From NCBI RefSeq assembly GCF_900638555.1, contig NZ_LR134525.1, forward strand, positions 248,001-312,000: a stretch of 64,000 nt of DNA. The letters are read 5' to 3'. The notes beneath the pieces are model-generated. The model saw only the letters and a program-made list of their open reading frames with translations. It ran no database searches and was not told where the DNA came from. Positions 37,966-50,661 of the stretch are shown here, in pieces. A program made the position numbers and the translations under genes. The DNA is from Neisseria meningitidis. Its GTDB lineage: Bacteria; Pseudomonadota; Gammaproteobacteria; Burkholderiales; Neisseriaceae. Position 1 is the stretch's first letter. The number at the start of each line of letters is the position of its first letter.

Positions 37966-39150
37966 TTATTTGTTCAAATATCCGGCAAGCCTTTCAACAA
38001 TCTGCATCGCCGCTTCATCTTTACTTGTTTCGGGAAAAGACAGTTCCCCGTCGTCCCCGATAATGGTAATCCGGTTGGTCGGTTTGCCCATCGCGATTGA
38101 AACATCATTGGCAACTATTACCGGTATTTTTTTCTTAATACGTTTTTCTCGTGCATATGCCATTACATTCTCCGTTTCAGCGGCAAAACCGATGCAGAAC
38201 GGCGGGTTCGGCAATGAGGCAATAGAAGCCAAAATATCGGGGTTCTCATCCAATTCGATGGATAACGGTTTGGCATTTTTATCTTTTTTGAATTTTTGCG
38301 TACTCCTGTTTTTAACCTTATAGTCTGAGACGGCGGCAACAGAAATAAAAGCATCTTGTTTTTCAATCAAACGATGCACTGCGCGATGCATATCTTCAGC
38401 GCTGACGGCTTGAACCGTATCGGATATGCCGAAAGGCAGTTCGGTTTGAAGCTGTCCGTGAATCAGGCTGACTTCCGCACCGGCGGCACGGCACGCCCGC
38501 GCCAAAGCTACCCCCATTTTTCCGCTGGAGGTATTTGTGATGCCCCTGACAGGGTCAATGGCTTCAAATGTCGCACCTGCGGTAATCAAGATTTTCTTGC
38601 CCCTTAAAATTTTCGGTGTCCACAAGTCCGGAAGCAAATCCAGCAATTCGGCAGGTTCCGGCATCCTTCCCATGCCATTTTCTCCGCAAGCCTGTTCGCC
38701 CAAGCCCGGCATATAGACAGTAATGCCGTCTGAAACCAGTTGTGCGATATTCCGTTGGTTGGCAGGGTTGAGCCACATTTCCACATTCATCGCGGGAGCG
38801 ATGGCAAGAGGACATTTCCGTGCGGCTGCCAGATTGGTCAGTAGATTATCTGCCACGCCGTTACAGATTTTTGCCACGGTATTCATACTTGCCGGCGTAA
38901 TCAGAAAAACATCCGCATTCCGGGTCAGGTTGATATGTTCCATGCCGTTTGAACCGTTGCTGCCGTGCGTGTCGGTCAGAACGGGATTGCCGCTCAAAGC
39001 CTGAAAAGTCAGCGGAGAAACAAATTCAGTTGCCGAGCGGCTCATAACCACCGTAACCGAATGCCCCTGTTTTTTCAGCAGTCGCACCAACTCGCAAGAC
39101 TTATACGCCGCAATACTGCCCGTTACACCTAAAAGAATATGTTTACCCAT
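37966..39150 (-). CDS. coaBC: Bifunctional phosphopantothenoylcysteine decarboxylase/synthetase
   Basis: 394 aa. Two consecutive steps of coenzyme A synthesis. The CoaC half (flavoprotein) begins MGKHILLGVTGSIAAYKSCEL, has the catalytic-His region TDTHGSNG...MEHINLTRNADV and PAMNVEMWLNPANQRN, and ends near residue 185. The CoaB half starts ILITAGATFEAIDPVRGITNTSSGKMG and has CIGFAAETENVMAYAREKRIKKK. Both halves look complete. It is monocistronic, convergent with spoT. Confidence 0.94.
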   Translation of the reverse strand: MGKHILLGVTGSIAAYKSCELVRLLKKQGHSVTVVMSRSATEFVSPLTFQALSGNPVLTDTHGSNGSNGMEHINLTRNADVFLITPASMNTVAKICNGVADNLLTNLAAARKCPLAIAPAMNVEMWLNPANQRNIAQLVSDGITVYMPGLGEQACGENGMGRMPEPAELLDLLPDLWTPKILRGKKILITAGATFEAIDPVRGITNTSSGKMGVALARACRAAGAEVSLIHGQLQTELPFGISDTVQAVSAEDMHRAVHRLIEKQDAFISVAAVSDYKVKNRSTQKFKKDKNAKPLSIELDENPDILASIASLPNPPFCIGFAAETENVMAYAREKRIKKKIPVIVANDVSIAMGKPTNRITIIGDDGELSFPETSKDEAAMQIVERLAGYLNK

Positions 39151-39231
39151 TTTGACAATTTCTAATTACGAAGAAAAAACAGCAGCCATTCTATAACAAA
39201 GTGCGGATACATTAGTTACCGTTTGGATACA

Positions 39232-39266
39232 AAATGCCGTCCGAAGCCCCGAGTTTCAGACAGCAT
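39232..39266. repeat. Decayed inverted DUS pair
   Basis: AATGCCGTCCGAA at 39232-39244 faces TTTCAGACAGCAT; each arm has one base off the uptake core. It lies in the 523 bp between coaBC and the 16S gene, which otherwise holds the rRNA promoter and leader. Confidence 0.6.
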
Positions 39267-39504
39267 ATTCACAAAGGCGCACCAGTCAGAGGAGGGAGAG
39301 GAAGGGATTGTTGGAGGCGGCGCAGCATTTAGCAGAAATAAAAAACCTTATCCGACAGCGACATGACGAATTTCCCCAAAAAAATCCCACTGAAAGCATT
39401 GACCGTTTTTCCCTGTGGGCGTATAGTTCGGTTCTTCGCTGCTGCAGAAGTGGCGGACGAACTGAAAAGTATAGCACAGAATGTTGGGGATATCGAGAGA
39501 TATC

Positions 39505-39532
39505 TTGACAAGCGGAAGAAATACTTTATAAT
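39505..39532 (+). promoter_or_regulatory. rRNA operon promoter
   Basis: A perfect TTGACA at 39505-39510 and TATAAT at 39527-39532 with a 16-base spacer. It is about 140 bp before the 16S gene and is the strongest promoter seen in the window. Confidence 0.85.
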
Positions 39533-39538
39533 TCAAAC

Positions 39539-39549
39539 GCTCTTTAACA
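39539..39549 (+). promoter_or_regulatory. boxA antitermination site in the rRNA leader
   Basis: GCTCTTTAACA matches the Nus-factor boxA word found in rRNA leaders. A second copy (ATCTTTAACA) is at 41612-41621, before the 23S gene. Confidence 0.7.
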
Positions 39550-39673
39550 AAACAGATTACCGATAAGTGTGAGTGCCTTGAGCCTCACACTGTTTGAAAG
39601 ACAGACAAGATAATGTTTTGAACATTGTCCTGTCGGTTTCTTTGAAGCAGACCAGAAGTTAAAAAGTTAGAGA

Positions 39674-41219
<1,546 letters not shown>

Positions 41220-41317
41220 GAGAAAGAAGAGGCTTTAGGCATTCACACTTATCGGTAAACTGAAAAAGATGCGGAAGAAGCTTGAGTGAAGGCAAGATTC
41301 GCTTAAGAAGAGAATCC

Positions 41318-41394
<77 letters not shown>

Positions 41395-41400
41395 AGAACG

Positions 41401-41476
41401 GGGGGCATAGCTCAGTTGGTAGAGCACCTGCTTTGCAAGCAGGGGGTCATCGGTTCGATCCCGTTTGCCTCCACCA
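41401..41476 (+). tRNA. tRNA-Ala (anticodon TGC)
   Basis: 76 nt with encoded CCA. Acceptor GGGGGCA pairs with TGCCTCC; the anticodon loop is TTTGCAA. It is 6 bp after tRNA-Ile in the 16S-23S spacer. Confidence 0.97.
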
Positions 41477-41882
41477 ATACTGTACAAATCAAAACGGAAG
41501 AATGGAACAGAATCCATTCAGGGCGACGTCACACTTGACCAAGAACAAAATGCTGATATAATAATCAGCTCGTTTTGATTTGCACAGTAGATAGCAATAT
41601 CGAACGCATCGATCTTTAACAAATTGGAAAGCCGAAATCAACAAACAAAGACAAAGCGTTTGTTTTGATTTTTTATTCTTTGCAAAGGATAAAAAATCGC
41701 TCACAAGAGAAAAGAAAACAAACACAGTATTTGGGTGATGATTGTATCGACTTAATCCTGAAACACAAAAGGCAGGATTAAGACACAACAAAGCAGTAAG
41801 CTTTATCAAAGTAGGAAATTCAAGTCTGATGTTCTAGTCAACGGAATGTTAGGCAAAGTCAAAGAAGTTCTTGAAATGATAG

Positions 41883-44774
<2,892 letters not shown>

Positions 44775-44870
44775 ATCATTTGAAGAACTTCAAGAGATAA
44801 AAGCTTACTGACTGATTCAGTTATTACCGAATATATTGATTAAGGCTTTACCGATTTGTAACAGTTTAAG

Positions 44871-44984
44871 TTTGGCGGCCATAGCGAGTTGGTCCCACGC
44901 CTTCCCATCCCGAACAGGACCGTGAAACGACTCAGCGCCGATGATAGTGTGGTTCTTCCATGCGAAAGTAGGTCACTGCCAAAC
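44871..44984 (+). rRNA. rrf: 5S ribosomal RNA
   Basis: About 114 nt. TTTGGCGGCCATAGCGAG at the 5' end pairs with CACTGCCAAAC at the 3' end, and CCCATCCCGAACAG is the loop common to 5S. It closes the rRNA operon. Confidence 0.94.
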
Positions 44985-44994
44985 ACCCTTTCAG

Positions 44995-45021
44995 AAAACC
45001 CCCGATTATTCGGGGGTTTTT
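44995..45021 (+). terminator. rRNA operon terminator
   Basis: AAAACCCCCGA and TCGGGGGTTTTT pair around TTAT directly after 5S. Confidence 0.9.
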
Positions 45022-45184
45022 GCTTTGCCCGGAAAAAATGTCGGGGATGGCGGGACAGTATCCGTACGGCGTCCGGTCGGGTTTGCGGAGGAACGGCTTG
45101 AAACTTTGGGATATTCATTTTAGAATGACCCGTTTTATCGTCGCAAGATGCGGTTTATTGTTTGCAACCCTTAAAGGAAAAACC

Positions 45185-45484
45185 ATGAAGAAAATGTTCG
45201 TGCTGTTCTGTATGCTGTTCTCCTGCGCCTTCTCCCTTGCGGCGGTAAACATCAATGCGGCTTCGCAGCAGGAGCTGGAGGCGCTGCCGGGCATAGGCCC
45301 TGCGAAGGCGAAGGCCATTGCGGAATACCGTGCGCAAAACGGTGCGTTCAAGTCTGTAGACGATTTGACCAAGGTAAAGGGCATCGGCCCTGCGGTGCTG
45401 GCGAAGCTGAAGGATCAGGCTTCTGTCGGTGCGCCCGCACCAAAAGGCCCGGCAAAACCGGCTCTGCCCGCAGCTAAAAAATAG
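45185..45484 (+). CDS. comE: ComE competence DNA-binding protein
   Basis: 99 aa. The signal peptide MKKMFVLFCMLFSCAFSLAA is followed by a helix-hairpin-helix pair: INAASQQELEALPGIGPAKAKAI and FKSVDDLTKVKGIGPAVLAKL. The basic Pro/Ala/Lys tail is PKGPAKPALPAAKK. It is a periplasmic double-strand DNA binder that pulls transforming DNA through the outer membrane. Pathogenic Neisseria carry several identical copies, each behind an rRNA operon, as here. The ATG at 45185 follows AAAGGAAAAACC; the frame extends upstream without family match. Confidence 0.95.
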   Translation: MKKMFVLFCMLFSCAFSLAAVNINAASQQELEALPGIGPAKAKAIAEYRAQNGAFKSVDDLTKVKGIGPAVLAKLKDQASVGAPAPKGPAKPALPAAKK

Positions 45485-46035
45485 GGGAACCTGTAAAGGA
45501 AGGGGCATCGGCCGCCGTCGGTGCTTTTTTGTTTGGAAGGGAAATGGCTAAAATATGTAGCATTATGTTCTGTATCGTTGTTTACCGCTTCCGCACCTTT
45601 GTCCGCCTTAAAGCAGGTAGACACCGCATCGGGATTGGCAGGGCGGTCGATAAGGCTGATTTCTGTCAGCTTCAAGCCCGTGATTTGCGACTTGTTCAAA
45701 TCATCGCGGGCGGTAACGCTGCCGCCGATGGAAAAGCCTTTGTAAACGCCTGTTTTGACTTTCGACACGACAACGGGGTCGATGATATGAGCACCGAAAA
45801 AGGTTATGCCGTCGTCTTCAACGTTGATTTCAATTGCCGTTCCCGCAGCGTTTGAGCCGTGCATCTCGCGCCCCGCGCCAAACTTCATATAATCGGGAAT
45901 CGCCGCCTTCATAGCTGCCGCCGCGATGACTTCGCCGTCCGAATCGATTTCCTCGCTTGAAGCGTAACCCCAAACCTTGACCGTGCCGTCGTCCTGCGTC
46001 TCCATCTTGGCGATTTCTGCGTATAACTTTGTCAT
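45415..46035 (-). CDS. Phage prohead-protease-like gene (XkdF type), 3' end lost
   Basis: 206 codons; about the first 150 look like phage sequence. MTKLYAEIAKMETQDDGTVKVWGYASSEEIDSDGEVI opens it, and GREMHGSNAAGTAIEI, KTGVYKGFSIGGSVTARD and LTEISLIDRPANPDA are typical of XkdF/HK97-type head-maturation proteases (His in MHGS, Ser in FSIGG). After ACFKADKG-like sequence the frame runs into what is the far strand of the comE terminator and comE itself, so the last 40-50 residues are read-through. The gene was probably cut when the phage module was reduced. The start ATG has GCAGGAGT upstream. A second head gene lies 111 bp upstream on the same strand. Confidence 0.75.
   Translation of the reverse strand: MTKLYAEIAKMETQDDGTVKVWGYASSEEIDSDGEVIAAAAMKAAIPDYMKFGAGREMHGSNAAGTAIEINVEDDGITFFGAHIIDPVVVSKVKTGVYKGFSIGGSVTARDDLNKSQITGLKLTEISLIDRPANPDAVSTCFKADKGAEAVNNDTEHNATYFSHFPSKQKSTDGGRCPFLYRFPYFLAAGRAGFAGPFGAGAPTEA
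45505..45530 (+). terminator. comE terminator
   Basis: GCATCGGC and GTCGGTGC (two G-U pairs) around CGCC, followed by T6. Confidence 0.75.
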
Positions 46036-46073
46036 GGGTTTACTCCTGCCTGTATAAATGGCATGCTGAATTT

Positions 46074-46148
46074 AAAGCCCTTTTGTAAGGCTGGAAGCGT
46101 ACTTGCCTTAACGCTATCCGCTCCAGAACGACACTGCAAAAGGGCTTT
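46074..46148 (-). ncRNA. Candidate structured RNA between two phage head genes
   Basis: AAAGCCCTTTTG at 46074-46085 pairs perfectly with CAAAAGGGCTTT at 46137-46148. Inside, CTGGAGCG pairs with CGCTTCCAG allowing a bulge, and AAGGC with GCCTT could form a further or crossing stem. It begins at the stop codon of the minor-head gene and ends 38 bp before the protease ATG. There is no T-run, so it is not an ordinary terminator. Structure seen; function unknown. Confidence 0.45.
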
Positions 46149-46740
46149 ACTCATCCTTCAAGATGAAATGGTCGTAATGTTTATGTCCGTCTGGAAATTC
46201 CCTTACAATCACACCGATATTTAAAGACTCATTCCCAACCTTGGCAACGGCACGATACTTATGTGCTGCAATAATATCAGGATGACCTTTCCTATCCGAA
46301 TAAGAACCCTCATATTTTGCGTAGCGCAATAAGTCATCAAGTTTTGTCATGATGGATAATTCCGCCTGATTTGCCTTTGACGTAGCGTGTTTCACACCTT
46401 GCCAAGTTACCTTCAGTTCATGCCCGCTGTTTTCATTGACATAGCTTTTGCCGATAAAGTTATCCCGCGCATACTGCATAGCCGCTTTACGAAGCTCCTT
46501 TTTTTCGGCAAATTCCCCCAATTCGCCACCCGATACGGAAACAACCTCGCATCGGCAGTTCGGATGACCGGGTATCGTCAATGTGCCGTGTGAGAAAGGC
46601 TCGTAAAGCCCGATTACGCCCATCTCGCCGTTGGCATTGCAGACATCGGACACCTTGTCGTCTTTTGCGGTTATCCACTGCTTACCGGCAACAAGCCCCG
46701 TTTTTTCCCAGCCAATCAGATTGCCCATACCGTCGGCCAT
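46147..46740 (-). CDS. Tail of a phage minor head protein (SPP1 gp7/Mu F type) joined to an LPD3/BECR-like effector domain
   Basis: 197 codons from the ATG at 46740; the frame is open without a start codon to about 46825, and this upstream part reads INARAKTIARTETT, the hallmark of gp7/F minor head proteins. So the gene is 5'-truncated. Residues 1-70 (GWEKTGLVAGKQWITAKDDKVSD, IPGHPNCRCEVV) complete that domain. The rest, ELRKAAMQYARDNF onwards, with VTWQGVKHATSK, LLRYAKYEGSY, KYRAVAKVGNESLNIG and DGHKHYDHFIL, resembles the LPD3/BECR-type domains that phages attach to head proteins to deliver into cells. That resemblance is from memory. No immunity partner is seen. Low-level expression, if any, would depend on a fortuitous start. 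Confidence 0.68.
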   Translation of the reverse strand: MADGMGNLIGWEKTGLVAGKQWITAKDDKVSDVCNANGEMGVIGLYEPFSHGTLTIPGHPNCRCEVVSVSGGELGEFAEKKELRKAAMQYARDNFIGKSYVNENSGHELKVTWQGVKHATSKANQAELSIMTKLDDLLRYAKYEGSYSDRKGHPDIIAAHKYRAVAKVGNESLNIGVIVREFPDGHKHYDHFILKDE

Positions 46741-46872
46741 TGTCGTTTCCGTTCGGGCGATGGTTTTCGCGCGGGCATTTATGTAGTTGTATGGGTAGAT
46801 TGGGTGGTTATTTGGCGATATGAAAAGGTTTGCTTGTTGTTTCTGTTATAATTAAAAGTATCTATACGCAGA

Positions 46873-47784
46873 ATGGTTCATATTATGTTTAATCAGGCAG
46901 CACAAGAATTGACGACTATCCGCGATATTTTACGTTTTGCAGTCAGCCGTTTTAATGAGGCAGGGCTCTTTTTTGGTCATGGAACAGATAATGCGCATGA
47001 TGAAGCGGCTTATTTGATTCTGCATACTTTGAATTTGCCTTTGGATATGCTTGCCCCATATCTTGATGCAAAACTCTTGGAAGCTGAAAAAGAGGAAGTG
47101 CTGGCGGTTATTGAGCGTCGTGCTGTCGAACACATTCCAGCCGCTTATTTGACACACCAGGCATGGCAGGGAGAGTTTGATTTCTATGTGGATGAGCGCG
47201 TAATCATACCTCGTTCTTTTATTTATGAATTGTTGGGTGACGGACTTCGCCCTTGGATAGAATACGATGAGTTGGTGCATAATGCGTTGGATCTTTGCAC
47301 CGGAAGCGGTTGCCTTGCCATTCAGATGGCGCATCATTATCCTGATGCCCAAATTGATGCGGTTGATGTGAGCTTGGATGCTTTGGAAGTGGCAGGGATT
47401 AATGTCGAAGATTATGGTTTGGAAGAACGCATCCGGCTTATTCATACGGATTTGTTTGAAGGATTGGAAGGCACTTATGATTTGATTGTTTCCAATCCGC
47501 CTTATGTGGATGCGGAATCGGTTGAGTTATTGCCTGAAGAGTATTTGCACGAACCGGAATTGGCATTGGGCAGCGGGGCGGACGGGTTGGATGCCACCAG
47601 GCAGATTCTTCTGAATGCGGCAAAGTTTCTGAATCCCAAAGGTGTATTGCTGGTGGAAATCGGGCATAACAGGGATGTATTGGAAGCAGCGTATCCGGAG
47701 TTGCCTTTTACTTGGTTGGAAACCAGCGGGGGCGACGGTTTTGTTTTCCTCTTGACGCGCGAGCAGTTATTGGGTGAAGAGTGA
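46873..47784 (+). CDS. prmB: Ribosomal protein L3 N5-glutamine methyltransferase
   Basis: 303 aa. Methylates a glutamine of ribosomal protein L3. The SAM loop is LDLCTGSGCLAIQMAHHYPD, and the catalytic motif IVSNPPYVDAESVELLPEEYLHEPELAL includes NPPY. The N-terminal FGHGTDNAHDEAAYLILHTL and HIPAAYLTHQAWQGEFDFYVDERVIIPRS distinguish PrmB from PrmC. ATG at 46873 or 46885; the first was kept. TATAAT at 46845-46850 is a likely -10. The end of the phage remnant abuts this promoter. Confidence 0.93.
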   Translation: MVHIMFNQAAQELTTIRDILRFAVSRFNEAGLFFGHGTDNAHDEAAYLILHTLNLPLDMLAPYLDAKLLEAEKEEVLAVIERRAVEHIPAAYLTHQAWQGEFDFYVDERVIIPRSFIYELLGDGLRPWIEYDELVHNALDLCTGSGCLAIQMAHHYPDAQIDAVDVSLDALEVAGINVEDYGLEERIRLIHTDLFEGLEGTYDLIVSNPPYVDAESVELLPEEYLHEPELALGSGADGLDATRQILLNAAKFLNPKGVLLVEIGHNRDVLEAAYPELPFTWLETSGGDGFVFLLTREQLLGEE

Positions 47785-47794
47785 GTTGAAAGGG

Positions 47795-47837
47795 AAATGC
47801 CGTCTGAAGACGATTTGTTTTCAGACGGCATTTTTAC
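47795..47837 (+). terminator. DUS terminator after prmB
   Basis: AAATGCCGTCTGAA and TTTCAGACGGCATTTTT. From 47838 to 48064 I see no gene, only AT-rich sequence. Confidence 0.8.
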
Positions 47838-48064
47838 GATACGTTGTCTCGGGTTTGATGCTTGGCAGAGAAATCCTTACCATATTGTTTATAAGTTAAT
47901 TGTTTTTGGCAGTGTTTTAATATAGTGTTGATAGGCGTACTTGGCTTCAATCTATTCAATAGAATAGGTTTATTCCTAACCGGAAAATAATTGTCTTTTC
48001 CCTTGCAAATAATTGAAATCAACAGATTACTAAAACACAGCCTTGTTTTTATATCGCTATTGCA

Positions 48065-48802
48065 ATGAAAAAATTATCTCGGATTGTATTTTCAACTGTC
48101 CTGTTGGGTTTTTCGGCCGCTTTGCCGGCGCAGACCTATTCTGTTTATTTTAATCAGAACGGGAAACTGACGGCGACGATGTCTTCTGCCGCTTATATCA
48201 GGCAATATAGTGTGGCGGAGGGTATTGCGCACGCGCAGGATTTTTATTATCCGTCGATGAAGAAATATTCCGAACCTTATATCGTTGCTTCAACGCAAAT
48301 CAAATCTTTTGTGCCTACCCTGCAAAACGGTATGTTGATTTTGTGGCATTTTAATGGTCAGAAAAAAATGGCGGGGGGCTTCAGCAAGGGTAAGCCGGAC
48401 GGGGAGTGGGTCAACTGGTATCCGAACGGTAAAAAATCTGCCGTTATGCCTTATAAAAATGGTTTGAGTGAAGGTACGGGGTACCGCTATTACCGTAACG
48501 GCGGCAAGGAAAGCGAAATCCAGTTTAAACAGAATAAGGCAAACGGCGTATGGAAGCAATGGTATGCCGACGGCAATATCAAAACGGAAATGGTTATGGT
48601 CAATGATGAGCCTGCCAAAATTCTGACATGGGATGAAAGCGGTCGATTACTCTCGGAACTGTCTATCCATCATCATAAACGTAATGGAGTAGTCTTAGAG
48701 TGGTATGAAGATGGTTCTAAAAAGAGTGAAGCTGTTTATCAGGATGATAAGTTGGTCAGGAAAACCCAGTGGGATAAGGATGGTTATTTAATCGAACCCT
48801 GA
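48065..48802 (+). CDS. Secreted YwqK/MORN-repeat-like protein
   Basis: 245 aa. Signal peptide MKKLSRIVFSTVLLGFSAALPAQ (cleavage near 23). From about residue 90 there are short tandem repeats of the MORN/YwqK type with the pattern G-x-W-x-x-W/Y-Y-x-(D/N)-G-x-x-K: GMLILWHFNGQKKMAGGF, GEWVNWYPNGKKSAVMPY, GTGYRYYRNGGKESEIQF, GVWKQWYADGNIKTEMVM, GVVLEWYEDGSKKSEAVY. The family is often labelled an antitoxin, but here it stands alone, is exported, and has no toxin neighbour. Function unknown; a surface or periplasmic binding role is possible. Confidence 0.8.
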   Translation: MKKLSRIVFSTVLLGFSAALPAQTYSVYFNQNGKLTATMSSAAYIRQYSVAEGIAHAQDFYYPSMKKYSEPYIVASTQIKSFVPTLQNGMLILWHFNGQKKMAGGFSKGKPDGEWVNWYPNGKKSAVMPYKNGLSEGTGYRYYRNGGKESEIQFKQNKANGVWKQWYADGNIKTEMVMVNDEPAKILTWDESGRLLSELSIHHHKRNGVVLEWYEDGSKKSEAVYQDDKLVRKTQWDKDGYLIEP

Positions 48803-48807
48803 ATCTT

Positions 48808-48840
48808 GATGCTGTCTGAAATAGTTTCAGACGGCATTTT
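48808..48840 (+). terminator. DUS-like terminator after the YwqK-like gene
   Basis: GATGCTGTCTGAAA and TTTCAGACGGCATTTT; the left arm has one base off the DUS. Confidence 0.7.
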
Positions 48841-48927
48841 GTATGTATATATTGTTGACAATATTTCTTCAAAATCCAACGGTGGTATAATTTCGGACTT
48901 TAACGGATATCTGCAAGGAGTAAGCCT

Positions 48928-49200
48928 GTGAACAATTCAGTCATCACCGTCATCGGTAAAGACCGCGTCGGCATCGTGTACGATGTTTCCAAAATTTTGG
49001 CGGAAAACCGAATCAACATCCTCAATATCAGCCAACAGCTGATGGATGATTTTTTTACCATGATTATCTTGGTGGACACTTCAAAATGCAGCAAATCGCG
49101 GCAGGAGGTTTTGGATTTGTTTGCGGAAGAGAGCAAAAAACTCGCGCTCGACATCCGTATGCAAAACGAAGAAATCTTCCAAGCGATGCACCGCATTTGA
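48928..49200 (+). CDS. ACT domain protein (UPF0237)
   Basis: 90 aa, a single ACT domain: [34 protein letters not shown], the ligand-binding turn DRVGIV being typical. ACT domains bind amino acids and regulate enzymes. CAAGGAGTAAGCC precedes the ATG. The next gene, a UPF0210 protein, starts 15 bp later; the two families are commonly paired in one operon, so a regulator-enzyme relation is likely. Confidence 0.9.
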   Translation: MNNSVITVIGKDRVGIVYDVSKILAENRINILNISQQLMDDFFTMIILVDTSKCSKSRQEVLDLFAEESKKLALDIRMQNEEIFQAMHRI

Positions 49201-49214
49201 GCCGGAGGAATGTG

Positions 49215-50570
49215 ATGAGTATCCAATCCGGCGAAATTTTAGAAACCGTCAAAATGGTTGCCGACCAGAATTTCGATGTCCGCACCATTACCATCGGCAT
49301 TGATTTGCACGACTGCATCAGCACCGACATCGACGTGTTGAACCAAAATATTTACAACAAAATTACCACGGTCGGCAAAGACTTGGTGGCGACAGCAAAA
49401 TATCTGTCTGCCAAATACGGCGTGCCGATTGTGAATCAGCGCATTTCTGTCACGCCGATTGCCCAAATCGCGGCGGCCACCCATGCTGATTCTTACGTCA
49501 GCGTGGCGCAAACTTTGGATAAGGCTGCCAAAGCCATCGGCGTGTCTTTTATTGGCGGCTTTTCCGCGCTGGTGCAAAAAGGTATGTCGCCTTCTGACGA
49601 GGTGTTAATCCGTTCCATTCCCGAAGCGATGAAGACTACTGATATCGTGTGCAGCTCCATCAATATCGGCAGTACGCGCGCCGGTATCAATATGGACGCG
49701 GTCAGACTGGCGGGCGAAACCATCAAACGCACGGCTGAAATCACACTAGAAGGTTTCGGCTGCGCCAAAATCGTCGTGTTCTGCAACGCGGTGGAAGACA
49801 ACCCGTTTATGGCGGGCGCGTTTCACGGCTCAGGCGAAGCGGATGCTGTGATTAATGTCGGCGTATCCGGCCCGGGTGTCGTAAAAGCCGCGTTGGAAAA
49901 TTCGGATGCAACGACATTGACCGAAGTTGCCGAAGTTGTGAAGAAAACCGCCTTCAAAATTACCCGCGTGGGCGAACTCATCGGCCGCGAAGCCTCAAAA
50001 ATGCTGAATATCCCGTTTGGTATTCTCGACTTGTCGCTGGCACCGACCCCTGCCGTCGGCGACTCGGTGGCGCGCATTCTTGAAGAAATGGGTTTGAGCG
50101 TCTGCGGTACGCACGGCACAACAGCAGCTTTGGCATTGCTGAACGATGCCGTGAAAAAGGGCGGCATGATGGCTTCGAGCGCGGTTGGCGGTTTGAGTGG
50201 CGCGTTTATCCCCGTTTCCGAAGACGAAGGTATGATTGCCGCCGCCGAAGCAGGCGTGCTGACGTTGGATAAACTCGAAGCGATGACCGCCGTTTGTTCG
50301 GTCGGCTTGGATATGATTGCCGTTCCCGGCGACACACCCGCGCACACCATTTCCGGCATCATTGCCGACGAAGCCGCCATCGGCATGATCAACAGCAAAA
50401 CCACTGCCGTGCGCATTATTCCGGTAACCGGTAAAACCGTCGGCGACAGCGTCGAGTTCGGCGGCCTGTTGGGCTACGCGCCTGTAATGCCGGTAAAAGA
50501 AGGCTCATGCGAAGTGTTCGTCAACCGGGGCGGCAGGATTCCCGCACCGGTTCAATCGATGAAAAACTGA
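49215..50570 (+). CDS. UPF0210 (PFL family) protein
   Basis: 451 aa. It begins [34 protein letters not shown]. Conserved parts include [67 protein letters not shown] and [23 protein letters not shown]. The family has a glycyl-radical-enzyme-like (PFL) fold but no known reaction, and the glycyl radical motif is not evident. The ATG at 49215 follows GGAGGAATGTG. Translated with the ACT protein just upstream. Confidence 0.9.
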   Translation: MSIQSGEILETVKMVADQNFDVRTITIGIDLHDCISTDIDVLNQNIYNKITTVGKDLVATAKYLSAKYGVPIVNQRISVTPIAQIAAATHADSYVSVAQTLDKAAKAIGVSFIGGFSALVQKGMSPSDEVLIRSIPEAMKTTDIVCSSINIGSTRAGINMDAVRLAGETIKRTAEITLEGFGCAKIVVFCNAVEDNPFMAGAFHGSGEADAVINVGVSGPGVVKAALENSDATTLTEVAEVVKKTAFKITRVGELIGREASKMLNIPFGILDLSLAPTPAVGDSVARILEEMGLSVCGTHGTTAALALLNDAVKKGGMMASSAVGGLSGAFIPVSEDEGMIAAAEAGVLTLDKLEAMTAVCSVGLDMIAVPGDTPAHTISGIIADEAAIGMINSKTTAVRIIPVTGKTVGDSVEFGGLLGYAPVMPVKEGSCEVFVNRGGRIPAPVQSMKN

Positions 50571-50587
50571 TTGCGGTTTTGATGGGG

Positions 50588-50622
50588 AAATGCCGTCTGA
50601 AAGGCTTCAGACGGCATTTTTG
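50588..50622 (+). terminator. DUS terminator after the UPF0210 gene
   Basis: AAATGCCGTCTGAA and TTCAGACGGCATTTTT with a short loop. Confidence 0.8.
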
Positions 50623-50661
50623 TTTATAGGCATCGGGTAAAATGTCTTTAGAAAAGAATAT

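Noticed and set aside
39308..39566. Small frames before the 16S gene
   Set aside because: They overlap the rRNA promoter and leader and show no family features.
47834..48022. 62-codon minus-strand frame after prmB
   Set aside because: AT-rich, no ribosome-binding site, overlaps the terminator; nothing supports it.
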